Of a stretch of 64,000 nucleotides of DNA, positions 8,004-15,095 are shown piece after piece. Under the pieces are notes generated by a model, which was given only the letters and a program-made list of their open reading frames with translations, had not been told where the DNA came from and ran no database searches. Position 1 is the stretch's first letter. Each line of letters starts with the position of its first letter. This stretch comes from Acidobacteria bacterium AB60 (GTDB lineage: Bacteria > Acidobacteriota > Terriglobia > Terriglobales > Acidobacteriaceae), in the NCBI GenBank assembly GCA_008682415.1, contig VANK01000003.1, forward strand, positions 434,001-498,000, read 5' to 3'. The position numbers were made by a program, and so were the translations under genes.

Positions 8004-8732
8004 ATGACCATGAGAATAGCCCCCGGGCAAATGATAGGTGGGGTGTCGGCGATCAAGGCGCGTGACTTGCTGGCACAATGCCGGGGCGCTTTCAGAGCCG
8101 ATTGGCTTGAAGACAAAGGGTACGATCTTGAGCAACGTGAAGTTATAATCCGCGAACTGCTCGCCCTCGGCTATATCGAGCCGAGTTCAGAAGAGCACCG
8201 AGAGCCAAGCCCGCATCCTTGGTACTCCGTGACGGACTTGGGCCGTTCGTTCTCGAATGCGCTCGCGGCCCGCCCTATCACGAGGGCGCACGCTGAACGG
8301 ACTGTTGCCGCACTTAAAGAGCGGATAGAGCAAGCGAATCGAAACCCTGATTTTCTCTTCCGAGTCACTGAGGTTGTACTTTATGGGAGCTACCTGCGGG
8401 GTTCCGAGTCTCTAGGTGACATTGACATAGCATGTCGCCTCGAAGGGAAGATCAACGGCGCCGATGGAGCAACGCTCCGCGACATCTACAGAGAGCATTA
8501 CCACAAGTCGGGAAGGCGTTGGACCGGCATCTGTTGCGAGTTCTATTGGCCACGCGAAGAGGTCCTGCTGTTTCTCAAGAACCGTCAGCGTTCGATAAGT
8601 TTGCATGAGATGGATGACTTTCTGACCATGGAAAAGGACGAGAATTTCTCATACGAAGTGTTGTTGGGGGACGCCGCGAAGATAGAAAGTGAACTGAAAG
8701 AACAAGCGCAAAAGCGCGCCAAAGGTGAATGA
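8004..8732 (+). CDS. Winged-helix / nucleotidyltransferase (pol-beta fold) fusion protein
   Basis: The 242-residue protein has an N-terminal part (about 10-85) that looks like a winged helix (REVIIRELLALGYIEPS, then a beta-wing and VTDLGRSFSNAL) followed by a minimal nucleotidyltransferase domain with VVLYGSYLRGSESLGDIDIA; the GS pair is near residue 128 and the DxD near 139-141. Such domains transfer nucleotides to RNA, protein or small molecules, and many small ones are toxins, antitoxins or defence effectors. I chose ATG 8004 for its GAGGAAC ribosome binding site 7 bases upstream; TTG 7986 is the longer option. It sits between the putative origin and the integrase, so it is element cargo. 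No HEPN partner is adjacent. The target is unknown. Confidence 0.7.
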   Translation: MTMRIAPGQMIGGVSAIKARDLLAQCRGAFRADWLEDKGYDLEQREVIIRELLALGYIEPSSEEHREPSPHPWYSVTDLGRSFSNALAARPITRAHAERTVAALKERIEQANRNPDFLFRVTEVVLYGSYLRGSESLGDIDIACRLEGKINGADGATLRDIYREHYHKSGRRWTGICCEFYWPREEVLLFLKNRQRSISLHEMDDFLTMEKDENFSYEVLLGDAAKIESELKEQAQKRAKGE

Positions 8733-8767
8733 GCGAGCCAATGCCGGATCACCGGCTCGCCCACTCT

Positions 8768-9589
8768 CTACCTCGAAAGCAGACTTAGGCGCTCATGCAC
8801 GGCCTGGAGGTCTGCCGTTACGAGGTTGGCATAGCGCCGTGTCATCTCCAGCGTGGAATGTCCCAACATTTTTTGCAGATGGAACACTGACCCGCCGCGC
8901 CGGAGATAGTTCACTGCGAATGTGTGACGAAATGCATGGAGCGTGCGAATCGGAGGCTCAAATCCGAGCGTTCGGCAAACCCGCTTCACATCTCGCAAGA
9001 TGTTGCGGCGGACCCATGTTGTTTCCACGCGGCTTGCGAACAACAACAAATCGGGCTTGCGTGCCCTATCCGTGCAGAAGCGGACAATGGCTTTCCGCAG
9101 TTCAAGAGAGATTGGAACAATCCGCTGCTTACGCCCTTTGCCGTCCAGCTTCACCAGCAAGTTGTCCAAGTCAATCTCAGAGACGCGCAACCCAAGCGCC
9201 TCAGAGATGCGGCATCCTGTGTCGAGCAAAAACAGAATGAGCAGATGTAGCCTCCGCTGATATTTGCTCTTGGGCTTCCACGCAATGAGCCGCTTGAATT
9301 GCTGCTCTGTGAAAATTGGCAACACGGAATCCGGCTCTTTGAACGGGCGGATTTTGTGTGTTGAGCCGGACCATTTCAAGTACGCGTTGATGGCTCTGCA
9401 AAGGCAGTTGCAGCCTGTAGGCTTCAGGCCGCGTTCGCGCATACGGACCACCATTTCGTCTAGCTGCGCTCGCGTGGGGTCCTCACAGGGCAACCATCGG
9501 AGGCTGAATCTGTACCACTCGATTGTGCGCGGGGTGACATTCTGTAGGTATTGACGCTCGCGGATGAACTGCTCAAAACGCGCTTCCAT
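8768..9589 (-). CDS. int: Tyrosine recombinase / integrase (XerC/D-like)
   Basis: This 273-residue protein is a complete tyrosine recombinase with an N-terminal SAM-like core-binding domain (about 1-85) and a catalytic domain. Catalytic residues are all in place: R127 (GCRISEA), K151 (LDGKGRKQR), H218 and R221 (HAFRHTF), H244 (MLGHS) and nucleophile Y253 (RRYANL). The start ATG 9589 has a GGAGG site five bases upstream. It lies 58 bp from the tRNA-Pro gene, reading away from it, the usual place for the integrase of a tRNA-targeted element, so it most likely inserts and excises the element at this tRNA. It is small and phage-integrase arm-binding domains are absent. Confidence 0.9.
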   Translation of the reverse strand: MEARFEQFIRERQYLQNVTPRTIEWYRFSLRWLPCEDPTRAQLDEMVVRMRERGLKPTGCNCLCRAINAYLKWSGSTHKIRPFKEPDSVLPIFTEQQFKRLIAWKPKSKYQRRLHLLILFLLDTGCRISEALGLRVSEIDLDNLLVKLDGKGRKQRIVPISLELRKAIVRFCTDRARKPDLLLFASRVETTWVRRNILRDVKRVCRTLGFEPPIRTLHAFRHTFAVNYLRRGGSVFHLQKMLGHSTLEMTRRYANLVTADLQAVHERLSLLSR

Positions 9590-9647
9590 GAATCCTCCAA
9601 GCAGGTACTCAGAATTGGAGGAGTTTCAGCTAAGTTATTGATTCAAA

Positions 9648-9724
9648 AGGGGCGTAGCGCAGTCTGGTAGCGCATCTGCTTTGGGAGCAGAGGGTCGGGG
9701 GTTCGAATCCCTCCGCCCCGACCA
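9648..9724 (+). tRNA. tRNA-Pro (anticodon TGG), integration target
   Basis: A 77-nt cloverleaf with encoded CCA. The anticodon stem TCTGC/GCAGA encloses loop TTTGGGA, giving anticodon TGG (proline, CCA codons). The T arm contains GGTTCGAATCC. The acceptor 3' strand is CGCCCCG followed by discriminator A and CCA. The 5' strand is GGGGCG preceded by A, so position 1 is A facing G72, whereas bacterial tRNA-Pro normally has C1:G72. The element lies immediately 5'. Confidence 0.93.
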
Positions 9725-9769
9725 TCTTGCCATTGGCAAAACCTTCCCCGCCCCCACCAGCGCCTTTCC

Positions 9770-10090
9770 TTAGGACTTCTTCTGCAGCCCGTGAATGTAG
9801 GTGATCAGGTCCTTCAGCTGATTATCGGTGAGCTTCCCTTGCCACGCCGGCATCTTGCCCTTGCCGGTCTTGGCAATCTCCAGAAGCTCTGCGTCCGACT
9901 CCTTCGCCACTGCTTCCGCGTTGAACGGAGGCACCTTGAACGCCTTCCCTGCGGGTGTGTTCGCGTCCCCAGACGCGCCATGGCAGAGAGCGCACTTGCT
10001 CTTGTATACCTCTGCCGCCTGTTCTGCATGGGCTGCAACGGCAACACCGGCGCACGCCATCAGAATCGCAACTCGAATCAGGGCCTTCAT
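9770..10090 (-). CDS. Monoheme cytochrome c, periplasmic
   Basis: The 106-residue protein has a signal peptide (MKALIRVAILMACAGVAVAAHA) and one class I cytochrome c domain of about 80 residues with heme site CALCH and a likely distal methionine in KGKMPAW. It resembles the c6/c553 group of small soluble electron carriers. ATG 10090 was chosen over an upstream in-frame start because the signal peptide begins there and AAAGGAAC precedes it. It is the third gene of a minus-strand operon after the decaheme cytochrome and the outer-membrane barrel (126-bp gap), so it probably moves electrons in the periplasm between the Rieske/cytochrome b-c complex encoded nearby and the decaheme protein. That role is inference. 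Confidence 0.9.
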   Translation of the reverse strand: MKALIRVAILMACAGVAVAAHAEQAAEVYKSKCALCHGASGDANTPAGKAFKVPPFNAEAVAKESDAELLEIAKTGKGKMPAWQGKLTDNQLKDLITYIHGLQKKS

Positions 10091-10216
10091 CAGTAAGTTC
10101 CTTTCGGTAAAAAGGCGTCTCCGCCAAATCGGTGATTGGTTCACATTGACGAGCGTGAATCCAGTACAGGGAATGCGGCTTGATGCGGAGCAAGCTGCTG
10201 CTCCGCATTTTTTCAA

Positions 10217-12958
10217 TTAGAACGCCCAATTGAACGCCAGACCGCCAACGTGAACGTCGTAGTTGGGCACGGTCTCATTGGTCGGCGTAAAGTTCAGCTT
10301 GTTTCCGGCCTGCAGCCCCTGGTATCTCCAGTCCGTGGGCGACAACCGCTGGAACCAGTAGAAGCCCTGCAGGCTGGCCGCCTTGGAGATCACATACGTG
10401 GCGCTCGGCTTGACCATCACCTCGTCATTGCGGATAACCGGGTAGTTCTGCGCCGGGATGAAGAAGATTGCCTGCGTGCCGGCGGGCAGCTTGGGTGCCG
10501 GCGCCGCCAGCGCCAGCGGGTTGTTCACATAGCTCCCGCCCACAACGGCGTTCTCGGTGCGTCCGCGCGTATAGACCGCTTCGCCGGCCAGCTCGAGCTT
10601 TCCGCCGGCCAGGTTCTTGCGGCGGAGCGTGAGGCCCGCCGTGTCGATCTTGTCGCGATCATTATGCGTCCAGTTCAGGCACGGATCGATCTTCGCCGAT
10701 GCGTTCCGGGCGGCGACTGTGCTGAAGCAGGGGCCGCCAAGCACCGTGTCGCCCGCCTGGCCCTGGAACTTGGCCGTGCTGTTGGAGCCAAACGCATCGC
10801 CCGTGGCGTACAGGCGTTGGTTGTCGTAGGTGTAGAAGACGTCGGCCACCAGGTCTTCTGACGCGGTATAGCTCACGTCCATCGTCGCCGCCCACCAAGT
10901 GCGCCTCTTCAGCCCAAGCTTCGTATTGAGGTAGTCGTCATCGCTCAGCTCGCCGCTTCCCTCAATCGCTACCTTATCCTTCGCCAGCCAGAGCAACTGC
11001 GTGCGTGCATCGTTCCGGTTCCGGTCTGCCACGTAGTATCTTTTGAAGCCGGGAATCTCGTTGAGGATGTTGCGCGTGCCGTATTGTGCCTGCGCCAGCG
11101 TGTTGTTATTGGGAGTAAAGATGGCTGCATCGCCGGTAAGGGGTGCACTGGGCAGACCCGCCACCGGACCAAAGCCCGTGAGCCCCGTCGACTTCAGGTA
11201 GCTGTAGGCACTCTGGCTCGCCCCGCCCGCCGGTACCTGGTTCGCCATTGGGGTCTCGGCGAGAAACGCGTTCTCGTTGTAGTCCCCGCGCCGTTCGGAG
11301 AAGGCGTACTCCACGCGCGCCGTCAGAGCACCTTTGGACTTGCGCCACTCGGTGCGGAACGTGTTTTCGTTCGTCTCCTTTGCGTCGGCGCAAGTGATCC
11401 ACGAGTAGGAGCAATGGCGGTCCGCGCGATCCCAGCCGTAGCCCAGCATCAGGTGCTCCGACTTCGAGAACGAATATTCGGCCTCGCCGCCGGCCTTATA
11501 GGAGAGCTTGCTGAGCGACCGGTTGTTGTAGATGTTGGTGTTGGTACCGAGCCCGGTGGGCAGGCCATAGAGGCCGCTGAACGGCGATTTGCCCGTCTTG
11601 GGTGAAGCGTCATCCTGGAAGAGGAAGATGCCCAGCGGTGTCTGATTGTCGCGTTCGTCGAACCGGGCGTCCGCCACCAATTCCCACTTGCCGTGTTTCA
11701 GTGTGAACTTGCCCGCCCCCAGGCCGGTGTACACCAGGCCCTGCAGCGAGGGACGCGGCAGCCCGAACGGCAGCGCTCCCTCATTGCTCAGCGAGGGATT
11801 GATAAACGCCTGGTTCTGGGTTCCGCGGCCAATCGATCCCACCACCACCAGCTTGGCATCCCGCGACAGCTTATAGCTGCCCGTCGCCGTGAACTGGTGG
11901 AACTGGCTGCTGGGTTCCTCCGCAAGAGCCGATGTGAGTCCGATAACCGCAGGATCCGCCCACAGCATATGTTCGGTGTTGTTGTGGAAGAACGAGCCGT
12001 AGTAAGCGAAAGATAGGAACAGCTTGTGAAGCTTCACGTTCACTGCGGCCGAGGTCTGATCGGTATCCCAGTTGACGCGATACGGCAGCAGCGCCGAATC
12101 CTGCGTATTCTGGTCGTTCACGCCACCGATCGTTCTCAGGCCGTTCTTGTGCTCGCGGCTGTAGCTGACCGGAATATCAATCGATGCGGTCGGGTTGAAG
12201 AGCAGTTGCGTCTCGCCGCGCTTGCGCGTCAGGGAAAGGTCGACATTCCGGAACGCAGGCAGGTCAGCCGCGCGGATAGCAGCCATCGCATTCAACTGCG
12301 CCTGGGTAGGAGCAGTCAGCACGCCCTTGCTGTTGTACACGCTGCCGGCCGCAGTCACCGGGTTTAGCGCAAAATAGTTCAGAGCGGTGGCATTTTTTTG
12401 CGGCAGAATCGGCACCACCCAGGTCGATGGCAGGGAAAGCGTGTCGCTCCCTACACCCAGAAAGGGGGTCTGATACGAATCGGAGGTGTTCGCCAGGAGC
12501 TCGTTGTACGCGAATCGAACTTGGAACTTGCCCTGCTTTCCAAAATCGAGAATTCCGTTCCGCGTCTCCAGTCCGAGGCTCGAACCCCGAAAGCGCCACT
12601 GCCACGCATCCGTGCTGTCATACGACGCGCCGCCGCGATAGTCGAAGTTGCCGATGGCAAAGGCGTGGAATTTATTGAGCCCGTTGTACTCCCCGAACTT
12701 GAAGGAGGGGGCGCTGATACCGGCCGCGCCGATCTGCGTCCGGCTGTGCAGCCGGGTCTGTTCGGCCGCCGTCGGCTCATCCGGAATGTAGATCCCCGGG
12801 GGAACCTGGGTCCCTGGATTGCGCCCCGTCGTGTTTTGAGGAACTGTCTGCGCAGCCGCGAACGTGGACAGTGCCACGAGCAGGCCGGCTGCAATCGATG
12901 CCCGGCCGAGAACCCTCATCGAACCGGCGCCAAAGCCGCATGCATTTCTTGATTTCAT
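10217..12958 (-). CDS. MtrB/PioB-family decaheme-associated outer-membrane barrel
   Basis: The 913-residue protein has a signal peptide (RASIAAGLLVALSTFAAAQ) and the MtrB/PioB pattern of repeated amphipathic strands rich in Tyr, Asn, Asp and Arg. Recognisable segments are GLNKFHAFAIGNFDYRGG and the C-terminal VHVGGLAFNWAF ending in phenylalanine, as in outer-membrane barrels. In the family the barrel surrounds an MtrA-type decaheme cytochrome and holds it across the outer membrane. It is longer than the Shewanella and Rhodopseudomonas proteins (about 700-800). ATG 12958 has GGAGAG upstream; a TTG seven codons earlier is possible. The decaheme gene ends 25 bp upstream, so they are co-transcribed. 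No extracellular MtrC-type cytochrome is visible. Confidence 0.85.
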   Translation of the reverse strand: MKSRNACGFGAGSMRVLGRASIAAGLLVALSTFAAAQTVPQNTTGRNPGTQVPPGIYIPDEPTAAEQTRLHSRTQIGAAGISAPSFKFGEYNGLNKFHAFAIGNFDYRGGASYDSTDAWQWRFRGSSLGLETRNGILDFGKQGKFQVRFAYNELLANTSDSYQTPFLGVGSDTLSLPSTWVVPILPQKNATALNYFALNPVTAAGSVYNSKGVLTAPTQAQLNAMAAIRAADLPAFRNVDLSLTRKRGETQLLFNPTASIDIPVSYSREHKNGLRTIGGVNDQNTQDSALLPYRVNWDTDQTSAAVNVKLHKLFLSFAYYGSFFHNNTEHMLWADPAVIGLTSALAEEPSSQFHQFTATGSYKLSRDAKLVVVGSIGRGTQNQAFINPSLSNEGALPFGLPRPSLQGLVYTGLGAGKFTLKHGKWELVADARFDERDNQTPLGIFLFQDDASPKTGKSPFSGLYGLPTGLGTNTNIYNNRSLSKLSYKAGGEAEYSFSKSEHLMLGYGWDRADRHCSYSWITCADAKETNENTFRTEWRKSKGALTARVEYAFSERRGDYNENAFLAETPMANQVPAGGASQSAYSYLKSTGLTGFGPVAGLPSAPLTGDAAIFTPNNNTLAQAQYGTRNILNEIPGFKRYYVADRNRNDARTQLLWLAKDKVAIEGSGELSDDDYLNTKLGLKRRTWWAATMDVSYTASEDLVADVFYTYDNQRLYATGDAFGSNSTAKFQGQAGDTVLGGPCFSTVAARNASAKIDPCLNWTHNDRDKIDTAGLTLRRKNLAGGKLELAGEAVYTRGRTENAVVGGSYVNNPLALAAPAPKLPAGTQAIFFIPAQNYPVIRNDEVMVKPSATYVISKAASLQGFYWFQRLSPTDWRYQGLQAGNKLNFTPTNETVPNYDVHVGGLAFNWAF

Positions 12959-12983
12959 GATTGCGTCTCTCCGATTCAATGGG

Positions 12984-13940
12984 TTACCGGTTGTACTTCG
13001 CTCCGCCCGGATGATTCGAGCCGTGGATCTGCGAATGGCACTGCAGACAAGCGCGTCCGTTGGCCTGGTCGGTCGGGCTCTGAGCTCCCAGCGGAATGGT
13101 CCCGTTACCTGTCACGAAGGGCCCGCCGGGCAGATTCGCCGCGCTGTAAAGACCTTTGGCGTGGTCGCTCGTGTGGCACTCCTGGCACAGCATGGGTGCG
13201 CGCGTCTTCAACAGCGGCGTCACATTCGAGCCATGGGGCGAGTGGCAGTTGGTGCAGTCCTCCACCACGGGCGCGTGCTCCCAGAGGAACGGTCCGCGCT
13301 TCTCCGCGTGACAGGTGTAGCAGGTCTCGGTGACGGTGTTCTTCACCATCAGCCGCGGACCCGTGGAACCGTGGGGATTGTGGCAGTCGGAGCAGGTGAC
13401 CTTGCCTTCAAGAACCGGATGTCTTGAGAAGCGATGGAACTGGGCGCGCTCATTCTGATGGCAGCCAAAGCAGACTTCCGGCTGGGTCAGCTTGTTCAGC
13501 ACCTTCTGTTCGGGATTGTGCATCTCGTGGCAATCGGTGCAGGTCAGCCCTTGCTTTTCATGGGTGCTGCCCGACCAGTAAGTCCGCGCATGCACGCTTG
13601 ACTCATGGCAGGAGAGGCAGGCCGACGTCCTCGCCTCCGTCGAAGACAATTGCTTCGACTTCGCGCCGAAGACGATCTCCGGGGAGTCCGACGGATTCTC
13701 CTGGTGCTTCACGCTCTCGCCATGGCAGCCCTGGCAGCCGGGCGTGCGGGCGTCGCCCTTCACGCCGTGCTTGGTCTGGTAGATCGAAAGCACGTGCCCA
13801 CTGGCCTCGTTGTGACAGAGGGTGCACTTCTTATCACCGTCAAGCGACCGATTGATCTCGGCCTTTGCGGTCCTGCTGCCCATACTTCCGAGCACCAATC
13901 CCAGAATTATGAAGACGATTACTCGTATCGAGCGCCTCAT
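12984..13940 (-). CDS. Decaheme c-type cytochrome, DmsE/MtrA/PioA family
   Basis: This 318-residue exported protein has a signal peptide (RVIVFIILGLVLGSMGSRTAKA) and exactly ten CxxCH sites: CTLCH, CQGCH, CLSCH, CTDCH, CFGCH, CSDCH, CYTCH, CTNCH, CQECH and CLQCH. This number and length match MtrA, PioA and DmsE, which form a heme wire from periplasm through the barrel to the outside. ATG 13940 was chosen because the signal peptide starts there; an upstream in-frame start adds 21 unlike residues. It leads the operon with the MtrB/PioB barrel and the monoheme cytochrome. The direction of electron flow (metal reduction or iron oxidation) cannot be told from sequence. Confidence 0.92.
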   Translation of the reverse strand: MRRSIRVIVFIILGLVLGSMGSRTAKAEINRSLDGDKKCTLCHNEASGHVLSIYQTKHGVKGDARTPGCQGCHGESVKHQENPSDSPEIVFGAKSKQLSSTEARTSACLSCHESSVHARTYWSGSTHEKQGLTCTDCHEMHNPEQKVLNKLTQPEVCFGCHQNERAQFHRFSRHPVLEGKVTCSDCHNPHGSTGPRLMVKNTVTETCYTCHAEKRGPFLWEHAPVVEDCTNCHSPHGSNVTPLLKTRAPMLCQECHTSDHAKGLYSAANLPGGPFVTGNGTIPLGAQSPTDQANGRACLQCHSQIHGSNHPGGAKYNR

Positions 13941-14442
13941 CAGGATTCTTCCGCCTTTCCCTTGCTCAAACTGCTCTTGACACACCAACGCACTGGCACA
14001 CACCCCGACTGTCCTCTCCGGGCGTGAGAGCTTCCAAGTTCATTTGGGCTGGTAGGAGGCCGAATGAATTGGATGACCGAATACAACTCCCCTCATAATT
14101 TCGTTTCCGCAACACGCGCGTCCGTCATCGGCTCGCTTCGCAGAACAAAGAGGGATATCACTTGACCGATACTGCCGGGTCGAAGCAGCAAAAAATTTGC
14201 CCACCATCAAAGGACATGTAAACAGTTGTAAGGCTCTAGTAAAAACGCATTTACTTGAGCAATCTATCGAGTTTGAAGATAGCTTTAATTTAGTGCCAAC
14301 TTAGTGCACGGTCAATCGCACACAAAGGTTACTTAGGACCACATCGTGCGCCAACTTTACAAAGGTTTACAAAGTGGTTGATACCAAGCAAGCCATGCAT
14401 AGGCTCGGCCCTGCATGATCCGATCTGTAGGAGACAAAAGCC
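13941..14442. promoter_or_regulatory. Shared divergent regulatory region of the two electron-transfer operons
   Basis: About 500 bp separate the decaheme operon from the Rieske operon. Its right half is clearly AT-richer than the flanking genes. It contains AGTAAA-AACGCA-TTTACT at 14238-14255, an inverted repeat whose arms recur at 31806-31821, and a direct repeat TTTACAAAG at 14356-14364 and 14366-14374. I see no convincing -35/-10 pair. No gene is supported here. Confidence 0.5.
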
Positions 14443-15078
14443 TTGAGCACATCCGCAGACAACATCAGCGCCAAGCATCTAGCCGAGTCTATCTCCGGTG
14501 CGCAATCATTTACCGACTGCGACTTCAGCCAGAACAGCGACTGCGGAGCCTGCCTCAAGCAAGAAGCGGCGCAGGTCAGCAGGCGCGCGTTCTTCGCTTC
14601 CATGCTCGGAGCCTGTGCCGGCGCCATCGCCTCCGTCATCGGTCTCCCTATCCTGCGCTACGTCCTCTACCCCGTGCAGAACGCTGCAAAAGGCCAGAAG
14701 TGGACCCTCATCGGCGACGCGCAAGAATTCGAAAACATCGCTGCTCCCGTCACCAAAACCATCGCCCTCGTGCAGCGCGACGGATGGCGCGAGGTCGTCT
14801 CCGAGCAGGCGGTGTTCGTCACGCGCTCCGATGCCGGACAGCTCCGCGTGCTCTCGCCTATCTGCCCGCACCTCGGTTGTTCCGTCTCCTGGCACGACAA
14901 GCAGAATAAGTTCATCTGCCCCTGCCACGGCGGACAATTCAGCGCCGATGGCAGCCGCATCTCCGGACCTCCGCCCCGCGGTCTCGATGTCCTCGATGCC
15001 GAGGTTAAGGACGGTAAGTTACAAGTGCAGTTCCAGTACTTCAAGCCCAACGTTCCGGACCGCCAATTGTTGAGCTAA
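14443..15078 (+). CDS. Rieske [2Fe-2S] protein of a cytochrome bc-type complex
   Basis: The 211-residue protein oxidises quinol at the bc-type complex and passes one electron on. It has a Tat-like membrane anchor (VSRRAFFASMLGACAGAIAS, about 45-64) and the Rieske motifs CPHLGC (C141, H143, C146) and CPCHGG (C159, C161, H162), so all cluster ligands and the disulfide pair are present, followed by GPPPRGL. The start is TTG 14443 with GGAG nine bases upstream; no ATG fits. The N terminus before the anchor is unusually Cys-rich (four Cys between 26 and 37). It is followed 17 bp later by the cytochrome b-c gene and is divergent from the decaheme operon. Confidence 0.92.
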   Translation: MSTSADNISAKHLAESISGAQSFTDCDFSQNSDCGACLKQEAAQVSRRAFFASMLGACAGAIASVIGLPILRYVLYPVQNAAKGQKWTLIGDAQEFENIAAPVTKTIALVQRDGWREVVSEQAVFVTRSDAGQLRVLSPICPHLGCSVSWHDKQNKFICPCHGGQFSADGSRISGPPPRGLDVLDAEVKDGKLQVQFQYFKPNVPDRQLLS

Positions 15079-15095
15079 ACCTGCGAGGGGATCCG

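Larger units (their letters stand above)
1..9647. mobile_element. Integrated element (right part), next to tRNA-Pro
   Basis: The segment from the left edge to the tRNA-Pro gene carries a tyrosine integrase reading away from the tRNA, a replicative primase-polymerase, a resolvase with a res-like site, and restriction-modification genes. No housekeeping gene is present. Base composition looks visibly lower in GC than the chromosome to the right of 9770, though I did not compute it. The left end is not in the window, so size and second att site are unknown. The element abuts the 5' side of the tRNA, so it may supply the tRNA's 5' part. The replication gene and res site suggest a plasmid-like or ICE/IME-type element. 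No conjugation or phage structural genes are visible here. Confidence 0.8.

Noticed and set aside
7798..8007. 69-codon frame in the AT-rich origin-like region
   Set aside because: No ribosome site; hydrophobic start comes from the AT-rich tract; overlaps the repeats.
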